Below are positions 12,801 to 24,003 of a DNA stretch of 64,000 nucleotides, piece after piece. The DNA comes from Erigeron canadensis (Eukaryota > Streptophyta > Magnoliopsida > Asterales > Asteraceae). Position 1 is the first letter of the stretch; each line of letters starts with the position of its first letter. A program made the translations under genes and the position numbers. Below the pieces are notes generated by a model. It made no database searches. It had not been told where the DNA came from and saw only the letters and a program-made list of their open reading frames with translations. Location of the stretch: assembly GCF_010389155.1 (NCBI RefSeq), contig NC_057764.1, positions 14,508,001-14,572,000 of the forward strand. The letters are read 5' to 3'.

Positions 12801-13193
12801 CCTGGGGGGAAAACTGGTGAGTTGGACCAGTAAGAAGCAGACTTCGGTCTCAATGTCAACTGCTGAGGCAGAGTACATTTCTGCGACTAGTTGTTGTGCC
12901 CAGATTCTTTGGATCAAAAACCAGTTACTTAATTATGGTATGAAATACACAAGAACCCCAATCTTTTGTGACAACACCAGTGCAATTGCTAAATCTCACA
13001 ACCCAGTGATGCACTCGAAGACAAAGCATATTGACATCAGGTATCACTTTATTCGTGATCATGTTATGAAAGGAGACATTGATATACACTTCATCCCCGT
13101 TGATAAATAGTTAACTGATTTTTTACAAAACCTCTTAATGAGAAAACTTTTAAACATCTCATCAGTGAACTGGGTATGTTAAATCCTCATTAA
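9861..13193 (+). pseudogene. pol: Copia pol of element B1 (protease, integrase, RT, RNase H)
   Basis: Domains in order: protease-like segment with DSAAGRTMTGC where DSG is usual; GAG-pre-integrase (LWHKRLSDLNFKNI, CPGCEMGK); integrase core (HMDLFGSM, RSDNGTEF, PEQNGVVERKNRT); RT ([32 protein letters not shown], catalytic [10 protein letters not shown]); RNase H ([27 protein letters not shown]). Lesions: TAG at 10032; a frame change near 10550; TAG at 10835 within a conserved W of the integrase; a short deletion near 12535 relative to B2; TAG at 13108. The longest clean part spans 10847-12559. The end at 13193 matches the MLNP end of B2. Confidence 0.87.
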
Positions 13194-13226
13194 ACTGGAG
13201 AAGCCCTCCAGTTGAGGATGGTCCAG

Positions 13227-13297
13227 GTGATCCTTGATTGGTCGGAGATTGAACGCCTTGATGTACTCAAAGACTAGTCATTGATCAACTGGATCAC
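13227..13297 (+). other. Post-pol hairpin displaying the GAACGCCTT...GTACT motif (B1)
   Basis: GTGATCC (13227-13233) pairs with GGATCAC (13291-13297). After a 2-nt bulge, TTGAT (13234-13238) pairs with ATCAA (13284-13288). The loop holds ATTGAACGCCTTGATGTACT (13248-13267). It sits 34 bp after the pol stop. The same motif-in-loop arrangement recurs in B2, C and D. Confidence 0.65.
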
Positions 13298-13303
13298 ATT
13301 TTT

Positions 13304-13313
13304 AGGGGGAAAG
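13304..13313 (+). promoter_or_regulatory. Internal polypurine-tract-like site (B1)
   Basis: AGGGGGAAAG lies 7 bp after the post-pol hairpin. B2 has AGGGGGAAAGGA at the equivalent place (19022), while the true PPT is beside the 3' LTR. Multiple PPT copies are a reported Sirevirus trait; use as a primer here is unproven. Confidence 0.45.
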
Positions 13314-13439
13314 ACTCTAAATAATTTTCCAATTAAAATTCGTTTTATTTTGAAAAATGCAACTGGTGAATCTCTCTGTTGAAACTGGCATCGGAAAAAT
13401 CTCTCCAGTATGCTAGTTTGGTCTTGTCTTAAACTGGTG

Positions 13440-13903
13440 GTCAACCATATTTCATAACGTTATGTTTTACTTGGTAAATACTCGTGACACGTGATGATAC
13501 TCGAGTGTTTATATCGTACTCACAAACGTCACCTGACATGTCTTACGTGTCAAGACTTTTTGCTAAAAATTATTGCACTTTTTATGGGAATTGTTGAAGT
13601 TAATGGGTGAGTGGAAATACCAGTCGTCATAGCATTAAATGCTTGATGGGAGGTATTAAATGTTTTTGAATTCTCAAAATTACTAAAAAATCAAATTTTG
13701 AAATTGTGTGTAAAATTTGGGGATTAAAATATCTTTTCGTATATATATTGGTAATATTTTACTGCCTATATATACCCCCACTAAATATTTTTCTCATTTA
13801 CTTCGCACAAAATTGCTTTCATTTACTCCTACAATCATTCACAATTCGAGATCCCTTTCTCTCTTTCTTCTTTAAATCCAAAACCCTAAATCCAAAATCT
13901 CAA
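13440..13903 (+). promoter_or_regulatory. Promoter-like region upstream of ORF3 (B1)
   Basis: This non-coding stretch between pol and ORF3 holds a G-box CACGTG (13488), ACGTGTC (13545), a phrase ATGGGTGAGT near 13603, TATATATA (13767-13774), then a pyrimidine-rich leader with a telo-box AAACCCTAAA (13881-13890) just before ATG 13904. B2 has the same ordered set at 19362-19783. The order and spacing look like a plant gene promoter. That it drives a separate ORF3 transcript is inference. Confidence 0.45.
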
Positions 13904-16370
13904 ATGGCTCCTAAATGTTCATCTTCTTCATCTCGCTCTCGTGATTTGAATCTACTCACTGTTGAGTATAATCCATTCGAAAATGTGTCTCATGTTGTTG
14001 GTGCCCCCATGAGTTCAAAATTAATAAAACTAAATCCAAACAATCCAATGGCATCTCTTCAAGGGCATCAGGTCGCTGATTCTGTCATTGGGAAAATCCA
14101 ATCCTTTCTTCGGGATTCCCCCCTCAGCGATGCCTTTTCTTTGAACCCAAACAAGTTGTTTCATGATTACTTGTGTGAGTTCTGGTACACGGCGTCCAAT
14201 TCTGATGACTGCTCATCCATCTCCTTCACTTTAAAGGATAGGTTAGTCCCGTGTACCAACACCACTGAGACATTGAGGGAGGCCCTTAACCTCAATTACT
14301 AGAGACAAGATGAGAGTCCAGTGGTGATTTCTCCAAATATCAACTTCTGTCAGGTCTTCCTTGACATTGGTAATAAAGAAGTCCTGGAGGGAGGTGTACT
14401 GAAGACCAAAGGATCAATTACTCTGAGAAGGCTTTCACCATCCTGGAAGTACTTCATGGTCCATTTGGTGCAAAGTTTAGGTGGGAGTTCTGGTGGTTTG
14501 GACCAGATAAACTCTTTCCAAGCAGAAATGGCATGATGCCTGTGGAATGGACTAAGGGTGGACTTCGCAAACATCCTGTTCAAAAGCTTGGTGTTTAAGT
14601 TAAAAGGCAACAGGGGTCCTTGTATCCCATTTTCGCGATTTCTATCTCTTTGTTTCATACTAATTCTGGGCAGAGAAGAATACAACAACACGCAATCATT
14701 ATACTTTGTGCTAGAATTATTAAGAAATCTGGACAACCTTGTATCCACATCTGATGAAGTTCAGATTTCTCCAAGAATGCTACTGGCATTCTCTAAAACT
14801 AATGCACCACCACCAGGTGAGTCAGAAAGACAACTGGGCAGGCCTCAAAATAATGAGGGACCCACCAGTTCGTCTGCAGATGCAGTGACTGTTGCAGAAC
14901 CTGGAGATCTCCCCTCAGGCATCCAGGCGGTTCCAAAGGCAAGAAGATCTACCAAAAGTAGAAGAAGATCTAGATCAAGACTTGCTATATCTGACCAGTC
15001 ACAGCCCGTGATCATGATCTCTGAATCACTAGCCCATGATATTGTAACTGAGGAAAGAGCAGTTGTAGTTGAGGCTCCAGTTACCTCTTTTCAGGGAGAA
15101 GATGCTTTGGCAACGGATCCTATAACTGATGAAACCATTGAGGAAACTCAAACTGGTCATCAGGAGTCTGAACAACCTGTTCAGCCACCCCCAACATTTA
15201 TGGATCTTGGCATAAATGAGGGTGAATTTCAGCTTGAATCTTCGGATTCATCTGAGACAGAATCTGATTAGGAGATGGCTGATGCAATTGTACTTGATCA
15301 GCTCCCTTCTCTCCTTGGTCAGCCTCTCGACAACTACTTTCATCCATGAATGTGCCTAGAAATAGACACATTCTTACACAACCGTCGCCGACGTTCACAC
15401 CTGAGCATTCTCGGCATGAACGTCACAATGAATCCCTTTCCCTTCCTTCTTCAACAACTTCTATTCCTTCAGCTAGTGCAACAACAACTGGAGAACCTTC
15501 ACTTAGTGTACCTCCTCCAGTTGTATCTGTTGCATTTCGAGCAGGTCCAGTGGCACCTTCCCCTCTGTCACTGGACAACCAGTTCATGTCTTTCCAAACC
15601 GATATCTCAAACCTTTTAACAAGGGTGGAGGATATTCAGAAGACACTGGACAAGAATACCAAGTCCCTCTCCAAATACCACAAGGATCATATTACCAATG
15701 TAAGGGTGGTTGATTTGGGGATTAACAAGTTCTCTGGCAATGAGGACTTGGTATTCAGGAAGCTCAACGAGTTGGTCATCAGCTGCAATTCACTGGCTAC
15801 TTCTCTAAAGGAAGCTTTTGACTTAACTCAATCAAAGGTACACACATCCATCACCAACCTGCTGAATAATGCTGTCAGATCATCAGAGGTTGAGTTGAAC
15901 GAATTAGAAAGACAGGTCAAACTACTTGTTGAAAAACCTGGTCTGGATGTTGTTGAGTTGGCCACTTCAGTTGGTCAGAAAATTGAAAATACCTTGGCTG
16001 AAAGGGAAAATCATTTGATAGAAAGGGTGATATCTGAGATCACCAAGACTGCAGCGCCCCAGGTTGATCTTACCCCCATAACATCTGAGATCAATCAGTT
16101 GAGGTGCAGTCTGGATACATTAGCCAGCAAGGTATCTGATCACACTACTGCAATTGAAAAACTGACCACTGAAGCTGGCAAAGAAAAGAAAGAAGAAGTT
16201 GTAAAGGAAGTACTGGCAACTGGTCTCTCTCCAGATGATTTAAATATACTTCAAGCAATCCAAAAGAGTCAAGACTCCACTTGTGGAAATGTCATGACTC
16301 AATCTCAAGAGATTAATCATCTATGGAGGACAGTTCGCATCTTATGTGGAGTCTTCAAAGAGTGCAAGAA
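13904..16370 (+). pseudogene. ORF3 of element B1, 3' part lost at the fusion point
   Basis: ATG 13904 opens MAPKCSSSSSRS. The N-terminal domain has the features shared with B2: NPNKLFHDYLCEFWYT, a GGLDQ segment, and LWNGLRVDFANILF. It is followed by a low-complexity acidic/Ser/Pro region and a long heptad-like region (about 15600-16300; NQFMSFQTDISNLLTRVEDI, ELNELERQVKLL) expected to form coiled coils. In-frame stops: 14300 TAG, 14534 TGA, 15269 TAG; a frameshift lies near 15300. I see no signal peptide or membrane span. The family occupies the slot called env-like in Sireviruses, but this sequence gives no support for an envelope role. Biochemical function unknown. Confidence 0.65.
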
Positions 16371-16385
16371 CATGCAATCTCTCAG
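16365..16385 (+). other. Fusion junction between B1 ORF3 and B2 integrase
   Basis: Up to about 16370 the sequence is B1 ORF3. From about 16374 it aligns with B1 integrase from about 10714 (TCTCAGAACTTC here, TTCTCAAAACTTC there). Little or no microhomology is evident beyond a possible GCA. ORF3 reads a few codons into the integrase segment in the wrong frame and stops at 16426. Confidence 0.7.
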
Positions 16386-18885
16386 AACTTCTCATCAGCT
16401 CGTACGCCAGAACAAAATAGTGTTGTAGAAAGAAAGAATCGTACACTGATAGAAGCTGCTAGGAGTATGCTTGCTGAATCTGGTCTCCCAACCAGTTATT
16501 GGGCTAAGGCAATTGCAACTGCTTGCCACACCCAGAACCGATCAGTTTATGTTAAAAGACACAAGAAGACTGCATATGAAATGCTCAGAAAAAGGAAACC
16601 AAATATTGGTTATCTCCATGTTTTTGGATGTCCAGTTTACATCCTGAACGATTCAAGTCAGTTAGGCAAATTCAATGCCAAAGCTGATGAAGGATTTTCT
16701 TGGGTTATTCAGAAATTCAAAAAGCCTTCAGAGTCTACAACAAAAGACTGAAGAAAGTTCATCAATCAATTCATGTCACATTCGATGAATCTAATGAAGC
16801 AATCAATAAAAAGCCAATCCTTGATTCAACCCCAGTAATTCCAATTGTCTTCGATAAATCTGATCTTATCAACTATAATAAAGATTTATCTTAAGAAGTT
16901 TCCAGTCATCCTGATCTGGAACCTATTAAAGAAGTTGTACCACCCAGTAGTACTTTGTTCTATCCTTCAGTAAGCTTCAAACTTCCCTCTGAAGTTACCA
17001 TTGGATCTGATATTCGTACTACTCCCCAGTATCAGTTTCAGTTGTATCTATACCAGTTCTCCAGAACTCTGAATTTCTCCAGGATACCGATCCAGTACTC
17101 CAAGAAATTCCACAAAATGATGAATTTTATGATACAAATTGTAATCTTACATATTCAGATGAAGACGTGGAGACTATCTGGCAAGACCCTCTAACTGATG
17201 CAACACCAAATCAATTGAATCCTTGCACTGATATTATTGTTCATAATCCTGGTCATTACTCTAAGTGGACAAGAGCTCATCCAATTGATCAGATAATTGG
17301 TGATCCCACTAGAGGGGTTCAGACCAAAAGTGCCTCCAGTGATCAATGTTTATAGGTTAGCTTATTATCACTGATAGAACCAAAGAAGATTGATGAGGCA
17401 ATGGAAGATCCAAACTGGGTTATTGCTATGCAAGAAGAGCTTAACCAGTTTAAGAGAAATAAGGTATGGAATCTGGTGCCCTTTCCTGCTGGAAAGAAAG
17501 AACCTATAGGCACCAGATGGGTTTTTAGAAACAAGGTTGATGAAGATGGACATGTGATCAGAAACAAAGCCAGATTGGTTGCCCTGGGGTATGTCCAATC
17601 TGGAGAAGATTTTGATGAATCATTTGCTCCAGTGGCTAGACTCGAAGTTATCAGAATGTTCTTAGCATTTGCTGCTCATCATCACAAGTTCAGAGTCTAC
17701 CAAATGGATGTAAAAAGTGCATTTTTGAATGGAACACTTGAAGAAGAAGTTTATGTCAAACAACCACCAGGCTTTATCGATGAAAAACATCCTCACTGGG
17801 TGTATCGTCTAGACAAAGCACTTTATGGTCTCAGAGAAGCACCACGAGCCTGGTATGACACTCTGACTAAACACTTACTGGCACATGGTTTTAAAAGAGG
17901 TGCAATTGACAATACCTTATTCATTCTTCGAGAAAAAGGTAATCTTCGGCTGGTACATATTTATGTTGATGACATTATATTTGGTTCTACTGATGAAAAT
18001 ATGTGCAAGAAATTTTCAAAAATAATGTCACAAGAATACGAAATGAGTTTGATGGGTGAATTAACATATTTCTTAGGTCTTCAGATTAAACAAACCAGTG
18101 ATGGTATTTTTATTAATCAAGAGAAATATGTCAGAGATATATTAAAGAAATTTGATATGAATTCTTCCCAGACAAAACCAACTCCAATTTCTGCACCACT
18201 GAACTTAAATTCAGATCCTGATGGTAAGCCAGTGAACATCACTACCTACAGAGGTATGATTGGTTCACTGATGTACTTAACTGCCAATAGACCAGATATA
18301 ATGTTTGCAACATGTTTATATGCCAGATATCAGGCTAACCCAAAAGAGTTTCATATGATGAAGTACCTTAAAGGTGTCCCCAGTTTGGGCCTTTGGTATC
18401 CCAAAGGTTCAAGCTTAGATTTAATGGGTTATTCAGATTCAGATCATGCAGGTTGTAAGATAGACAGGAAATCCACTACTGGTGGATATCATTTCCTTGG
18501 TGGCAAACTGGTAAGTTGGACCAGTAAGAAGCAAACTTCAGTTTCACTCTCCACTGCTGAAGCTGAATATGTATCTGCAGCCAGTTGTTGTGCTCAGATA
18601 CTCTGGATGAAGAACCAGTTGCTTGATTATGGTCTTAAGTATACAAAATCTCCAATTTTCTGTGATAATACCAGTGCCATTGCTATCTCAAACAATCCAG
18701 TCATGCACTCCAAAACCAAGCACATTAATCTCAGGTATAATTTTATTCGTGATCATGTTATGAAAGGTGACGTGGAAATCCATTTCATCCCCACTGACAA
18801 ACAACTCGCTGACATTTTTACTAAACCTTTGGATGAGAAAACTTTTCGTTACCTTGTCGGTGAGTTGGGAATGCTGAACCCATAA
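16371..18885 (+). pseudogene. pol: Copia pol of element B2 (integrase C-half, RT, RNase H)
   Basis: It begins inside integrase (SSARTPEQNSVVERKNRT; the first catalytic Asps are missing because of the fusion). A frameshift near 16695 and stops at about 16892, 17192 and 17353 break the connector. From 17401 to 18885 there is a clean frame of 494 codons covering RT ([46 protein letters not shown]) and RNase H ([34 protein letters not shown]) ending LGMLNP. Relative to B1, a short in-frame deletion affects the ARYQANPKE...MKYLKG segment. This is the longest uninterrupted RT-RNase H on the plus strand, but there is no intact integrase with it. Confidence 0.87.
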
Positions 18886-18891
18886 ATCTGT

Positions 18892-18930
18892 AACCTGTGT
18901 TATGAACGTCTTTGTGACACTGACAGGGTT
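18892..18930 (+). other. Post-pol hairpin motif, B2 copy 1 (degenerate)
   Basis: AACCTGT (18892-18898) pairs with ACAGGGTT (18923-18930) with one bulged G. The loop carries ATGAACGTCTTTGTGACACT, a degenerate form of the shared motif, 7 bp after the pol stop. Confidence 0.5.
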
Positions 18931-18945
18931 CTTGATTCCAGATTT

Positions 18946-19008
18946 GTAAGTCTATGCCAGCTTGGCTATCGAACGCCTTTGTGTACTATCCTTGCACTAT
19001 AGAATTAC
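18946..19008 (+). other. Post-pol hairpin motif, B2 copy 2
   Basis: GTAAGTCTAT (18946-18955) pairs with ATAGAATTAC (18999-19008) with one mismatch. The loop holds ATCGAACGCCTTTGTGTACT (18968-18987), the best match to the consensus found in elements C and D. Confidence 0.65.
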
Positions 19009-19021
19009 TTATCACCATTCC

Positions 19022-19033
19022 AGGGGGAAAGGA
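19022..19033 (+). promoter_or_regulatory. Internal polypurine-tract-like site (B2)
   Basis: AGGGGGAAAGGA lies 13 bp after hairpin copy 2, at the position equivalent to 13304 in B1. Confidence 0.45.
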
Positions 19034-19094
19034 CTCGACCAAAATTTTCTATCTTTTAATTGACCTAAGTGAGAATTTATTTGTTTTACTGGAA

Positions 19095-19153
19095 TCTCGT
19101 ATGCCAGTTTGGATATTGAACGCCTTTGTGTGCTATTCTTACCGGTATGAGAG
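19095..19153 (+). other. Post-pol hairpin motif, B2 copy 3
   Basis: CTCGTATGCC (19096-19105) can pair with GGTATGAGAG (19144-19153): seven Watson-Crick pairs, two G-U pairs and one mismatch. The loop holds ATTGAACGCCTTTGTGTGCT (19115-19134). The flank TATGCCAG(C/T)TTGG is shared with copy 2, so these two look like a repeat of about 60 bp. Confidence 0.55.
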
Positions 19154-19319
19154 TCCAGTCATTTAAATAAATTTTCACTAAAACAATTTTTCCAGAAAAT
19201 GTTACTGGTGTCTTACTGGAGTGTCCCTTCAGTATACCATTAATGCATGTTCTACTGGCCTAATCCACCAGTAACACTGGAGTGACTAGTCATCCTCCAG
19301 ATGCATTGAATTGAGTCAT

Positions 19320-19824
19320 GGTTCGTCAGTCATAACAACTTTAATGCTTGGTCTTTGTGATGCCACGTAAGCAACACTTTTTGAGTGGGAAACTATCTTT
19401 ATCCTACGTGGCATAGATATTATACAAATAAAATGATGGTTTGTTACCTTGGGAAGATAAAAAGTTGAAAAATGAGTTTTGTGGGTTGTCAAATGTCACT
19501 ATTGATGGGTGAGTTTAATGCGGATCTCAAAAGCCGATGAAAAACTATTTTGTATAAATTCAAAATAACCTTTTGAAATCCAATGGTTACTTTCTCTCTC
19601 ATCTATAAATACTCAAATTCTTTCACTTTTCACATTTACTTCAAAAATCTTAACTCCCAAAAACTTACAATTCCGTCATTTACTTCTTCCTTCAATTCCA
19701 ATCATCAATCTCTTTCTTATTTACTGCAAATTCCTATCATCAATTCCTTCATAAATTTTTCATTTTTCTTCAAAAACCCTAAATTTCTTTCCTTCTCTTT
19801 CACTTTCAATTTCAATATACAAAA
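19320..19824 (+). promoter_or_regulatory. Promoter-like region upstream of ORF3 (B2)
   Basis: Non-coding, with ordered landmarks: CCACGTAAG (near 19363), ACGTGGC (19406-19412), ATGGGTGAGT (near 19504), TATAAATA (19604-19611), a long T/C-rich leader, and telo-box AAACCCTAAA (19774-19783) before ATG 19825. The surrounding sequence is diverged from B1 while these words persist in the same order. Promoter activity is inference. Confidence 0.45.
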
Positions 19825-22800
19825 ATGGCTCCTAGACAAGCAAGCACAGAAAGAAATCTCTTAACAAATGCATACACTCCTCCAGAACGTGTTGAAAAAG
19901 CCCCTGGCATTGTCATCGACACTGACAAAATGAGAATTAATATGCATAATTGGATGGAAAAGTTGGCCGGAACTCATGACTCCCAATCGATCATTGGCCG
20001 ACTTAATGTATTCTTTTTCAGTTCTCCTCTTTATGGAGCTCTAACCATGAATCCTGGAAAAATGTATCATGGTTATCTCTGTGAGTTCTGGTACACCACT
20101 CATTTCCAAGCTGGTGATGATGCCACCATCCATTATACTATGAAAAGGGGAACCGTTCCTCTGACTTTAACAGTCGATTCATTCAGAACGGCGCTTGGAT
20201 TGAATTATTTGCCACTGAATTAATGAGTTGCCACTTCAACTTCCAACTGGAGTGAATCACAGGCAAGTGTGTCGGGAGATGGGACACACAGATATTGTTG
20301 ATGAGCATGGTGCTATAAGGAGAAAAGGTACTATATATATGAGTAGGCTGTCTGACTCATGGAGATATTTCTTCACTCATATAGTTTCGTGTTTAGGAAG
20401 TGGGGCTGGAGGATTAGATCAAACTAATCAAACCCAGTTATTGATTGCTTATTGTTTATGGTATGGGTTAAGGGTTGATTTCGCCCAAATTTTGTTCAAT
20501 GATTTAGCTGATAGACTGAGGACACATAAAAGAAAAGCAAATGTCCCGTTTATTAGATTTTTGTCTATCATTTTCAAGAGAGAACCTGGGTGAGGGTTAT
20601 GATAATAACTCGAGTCGTTTTTCAATGGCTGAGTATATGGGAGATTTAAACCATTTGGTTTCACATAATCTAGAGGTTGATATTCCTGAGGCTAAGTTGA
20701 ACAATTTTAGAAGGGAAGTTTTTGAAAATTATGATGAAAATATTGCAAATGTACAAACTGTCACAGTAATACTAGCTGGCATAAGAGAGGCTTCAGGCGG
20801 GCCTCAAAACAATGAGGGACCCTCTGGAGTCCTCACTGCTGAAGTGGCCCCTCCAAAAACCCAGGAGGTTCCTAGCCCAGGGCAGTCTTCTCTTTCTATT
20901 CCATCAACCACCTCCACTAGACCAAGAACTGGACCTAGACGACTTAGGAGAGGGGGAAATTTGGTCATCCCCAGTAGTACCGAAGCCAACCATCCAGATT
21001 CCTCCCAACAGGAATCTGGAGATGTCATAAGGGAAAACTTGCAAGCAATCACTCTCGAAACTTCTATTAGGAAGAGTGGTGAAGTATCTGAAAGGTCATC
21101 CCAACCTTTGTTAGAGTCCGTGTCTGCACTAAATATTAAAAGCCAAATTTCTAACACAACTCTTACACGGACTAGTGTCACTGGAGCCTCACCTCTAGTG
21201 ATTCTAGTCCCACATTCTACGGCTGGTGACATTATGAATTTGGATGGATCTTTAATTGTGGAGCAGGTTGAGCCACTAGTAAATGAAAATGTTGAGCAAG
21301 TGCAGGTGAATGTTGAAGGGCAAGAGGCCCAGATTGATCTGAATAGTAGTGTAGGTGAACAACTGGCAGGGGGAATGCCAGATTTTGAAATGGAGTCTCC
21401 CATTTCTGATCAAAACTTTGACGAAGATATGGATTTCCTCCGTGAAGATGACTTAAATACTGAAAGATCTCCCAGTCATATCACCAGTATAGTTGTTGAA
21501 GAGTTAAATGTAACAGTTTCACCACCACCATCTTCTCCGGTACAAATTTAAAATCAAGCACCACTAGAATCATCAACACAAACACCACCACCTCTAACAA
21601 ATCCACAGAACACTTCTTTTTCTTCTTCTCCACAAAATATTCAACAAATTTCTGAACCATTGGTGGAACTAGAGACTGTCAACCAGAATGCAAATATTAC
21701 AAGAGTTAAAGCTCCAGTATCTCAAGCCACCAGATTAACTACTCCAGGTGATATTTCCACCAGTTTTCCAACCGAGGTCCAAGACCTTTTTACTAAGGTG
21801 GTGGACCTGAAAAGATCCCTTCAGACTTCTTCACAGGTAGTTTCTAACTTTAAATCTTCATTATCAAATAATATGAGGTCAGAAATACTTGTTTTTGCTC
21901 GTAATGAGAAGATAGTCTTTGAGAAGTTGGATGAACTGGTACTGGCCACAAATAACAATTCTGAGAAAATCAAAGTGGCAGTCCAGGGCTTGGAAGAAAA
22001 GTTGGTCAGATCAGTGCAAACTGCCATTCAGACAAGCGTTGCTAGTCCCTTGTCCAGTTTGACTGATGAAGTTCAGAAATTAGTTACCAGGGTTGAGAAT
22101 GTGGAGAAGAAGCCAACACTTGACCAAACTTCAGTTGTCAGCAACATCAGTGATGAAGTTGCCAGAAAATTAAGGGCTGACAAGCTGAAGGAAATTATTG
22201 AAGAAATGTCTGGGTTAGTGTTGAGGACCATTCAGGATAGTTTGTTGCCACAAGTTGAAAAGATGATAAAAGATGAAATCCCAAAGGACTTGGTCTCTGA
22301 AGTCCAATCTCTTAAAAGAGATTTTGAGCAGTTGAAAACATCCGTGGCTATCATGACCCCTGAATGCAAAACTTTTGGGTCCTCTGATAGAAACAATCTT
22401 GAGGATGTGTGGAATGCCCTCAAGTCTGGGACTTGTGGTCATTCCAAGGGGGAAAGCAGTTTGAAGGCTGGTGCTGATGATTTTAACCAGGCTGTTGAAA
22501 AGATTACCAAGGCGAAAGAAGAAATGGCTCAGAAAGCACTTGGCACAGAAGCCATTGCTCAGGTTAATGTGGAAGAAGCAACTGGTACTGATGCCAGTGT
22601 GCAGAATGTTGAAGAAGAAGATGATGTCAGTACTGAAGCTGGTGAGTCAGAACCTCAGTTTGAGGACTTCCCAGATTTGGCTACATTTAAAAAGCAAAGA
22701 AGGCCTCATGTCATTTCTGGTGAAGAAACTGAAGAAGGTGAAGATACAGATATTATTGCCTCCTTGCCTAATGCTGATGAAGAAAGATCAAGGAAACATC

Positions 22801-23717
22801 AGCAGGAATGCATATTAATTGATATCTGGAAGCAAAATCTGAAGAATGACTGGGAAGCATAGAAGATGGATATGGCACAAAGGGGAACACTGGATACTTT
22901 CAATGCTGGTCGTCTTAGTGTGCACATTGATGTGTATAGATACATGAAGAATGATCCCAGAGTCATTAAATGTCTGGAAGTGATGGATGATGTTCGTCTT
23001 CGTTCAGTATATGCCCAAGATAAACGGATGTATGATGCTGAAACTTATGAGGTTAATGTACTGGAGTTGATTGCTGCAAGGAAAGATGAGTTGGTTGAGC
23101 TCCAGAGAAAAGCAAAGAAGAATGCTCATGCCTTGGAAAATGAATATAGGAAAAAGATGAGAGGTGTACCCAAGCCACCCAGGAGAACAAAGGCAGAGAG
23201 AGATGCTGATCTGAGTAACTTCATTCCTCTGGATGTGTTCAGGAGCATAAGCAGGACTCAATTGCAAAGAGTTGCAAAATCACAAGGCATCTCCAGAGAG
23301 ACTGAAGAAGAAGTAAGACTGGCAAAGGTAAGACAGGAATACAATGAAATAATGCACTGTAGAGCTGATGCTAGAAAAATTATTGTTGCAGAGATTAGAT
23401 TGGCCACAGACCATGAAGCCCATTCAAAATTTTATGTAAAACTGACAAGGGAAGAAAACTTCACTGATGAAAGAAGAAGTACGTCAGTAAGGGCATTTGG
23501 GTGGTTTGAACTCAGAGAAATCGGCTTGTAATTCAAAGAAAATCCTCAACTTATTTCTGTTGATGTGAGGTACTTTATGAAAAGGATTGAGAAAGAGCAT
23601 AGCAGGATTATGATGATGGAAGTCACTCTGGGAATGAGGAAACCAGAAGACTCTCCAGGTTTTAAGAGGAAGGCTACTGAAGAAGCTAGTAGAAGTGCTC
23701 CAAAGAGACAAGCTTGA
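19825..23717 (+). pseudogene. ORF3 of element B2, full length but decayed
   Basis: About 1,300 codons from ATG 19825 to TGA 23715-23717. N-terminal domain (about residues 20-260): NPGKMYHGYLCEFWYT, LGLNYLP, RLSDSWRYFFTHIVSCLG, GGLDQTNQ, LWYGLRVDFAQILF. Then comes a long Ser/Pro/Glu-rich linker, a coiled-coil-prone middle (21780-22360), an acidic stretch (EETEEGEDTD) and a charged C-terminal domain (YRYMKNDPRVIKCLEVMDDV, VYAQDKRMYDAETYEV) ending in a basic KRKATEE...SAPKRQA tail that resembles a nuclear localisation signal. Lesions: frameshifts near 20222 and 20590; in-frame stops at 21549 TAA, 22860 TAG and 23529 TAA. No signal peptide or membrane span is seen. The N-terminal part resembles ORFs found downstream of pol in composite-family copia elements (from memory). 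Function unknown. Confidence 0.65.
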
Positions 23718-23990
23718 CTCTTTATTTTTTCATGTACTTGTTGTATGTAAATATCAAAAAATTGTAACTTATTGCAAAAGATGTAATGTCATTAATGCTG
23801 CAATTTATTTTCACAAGTATATGATCAGATTAAGTCTAAGATAGAATGAAAAGATGAAAACTAGAAACACTGATGATCTATAAGGTGTTTTCCAGTAACA
23901 AAATTTAGACTTAGTCAAATTTTTCAAGTGTTCTTCAAGCATATAATTGTATAGATAGAAACTTGAAAAACCTTGCATAATTTCTAAACA
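23718..23990 (+). other. 3' untranslated region of B2
   Basis: AT-rich non-coding sequence between ORF3 and the polypurine tract. I see no further gene or motif of the post-pol hairpin type in it. Confidence 0.6.
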
Positions 23991-24003
23991 AATAGGGGGA
24001 ATT
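23991..24003 (+). promoter_or_regulatory. Polypurine tract of B2
   Basis: AATAGGGGGAATT immediately precedes the LTR start TGTTAGATCC; it would prime plus-strand DNA synthesis. Confidence 0.85.

Noticed and set aside
13904..16370. ORF3 as a viral envelope gene
   Set aside because: No signal peptide, transmembrane segment or glycoprotein-like region seen in any of the three copies.
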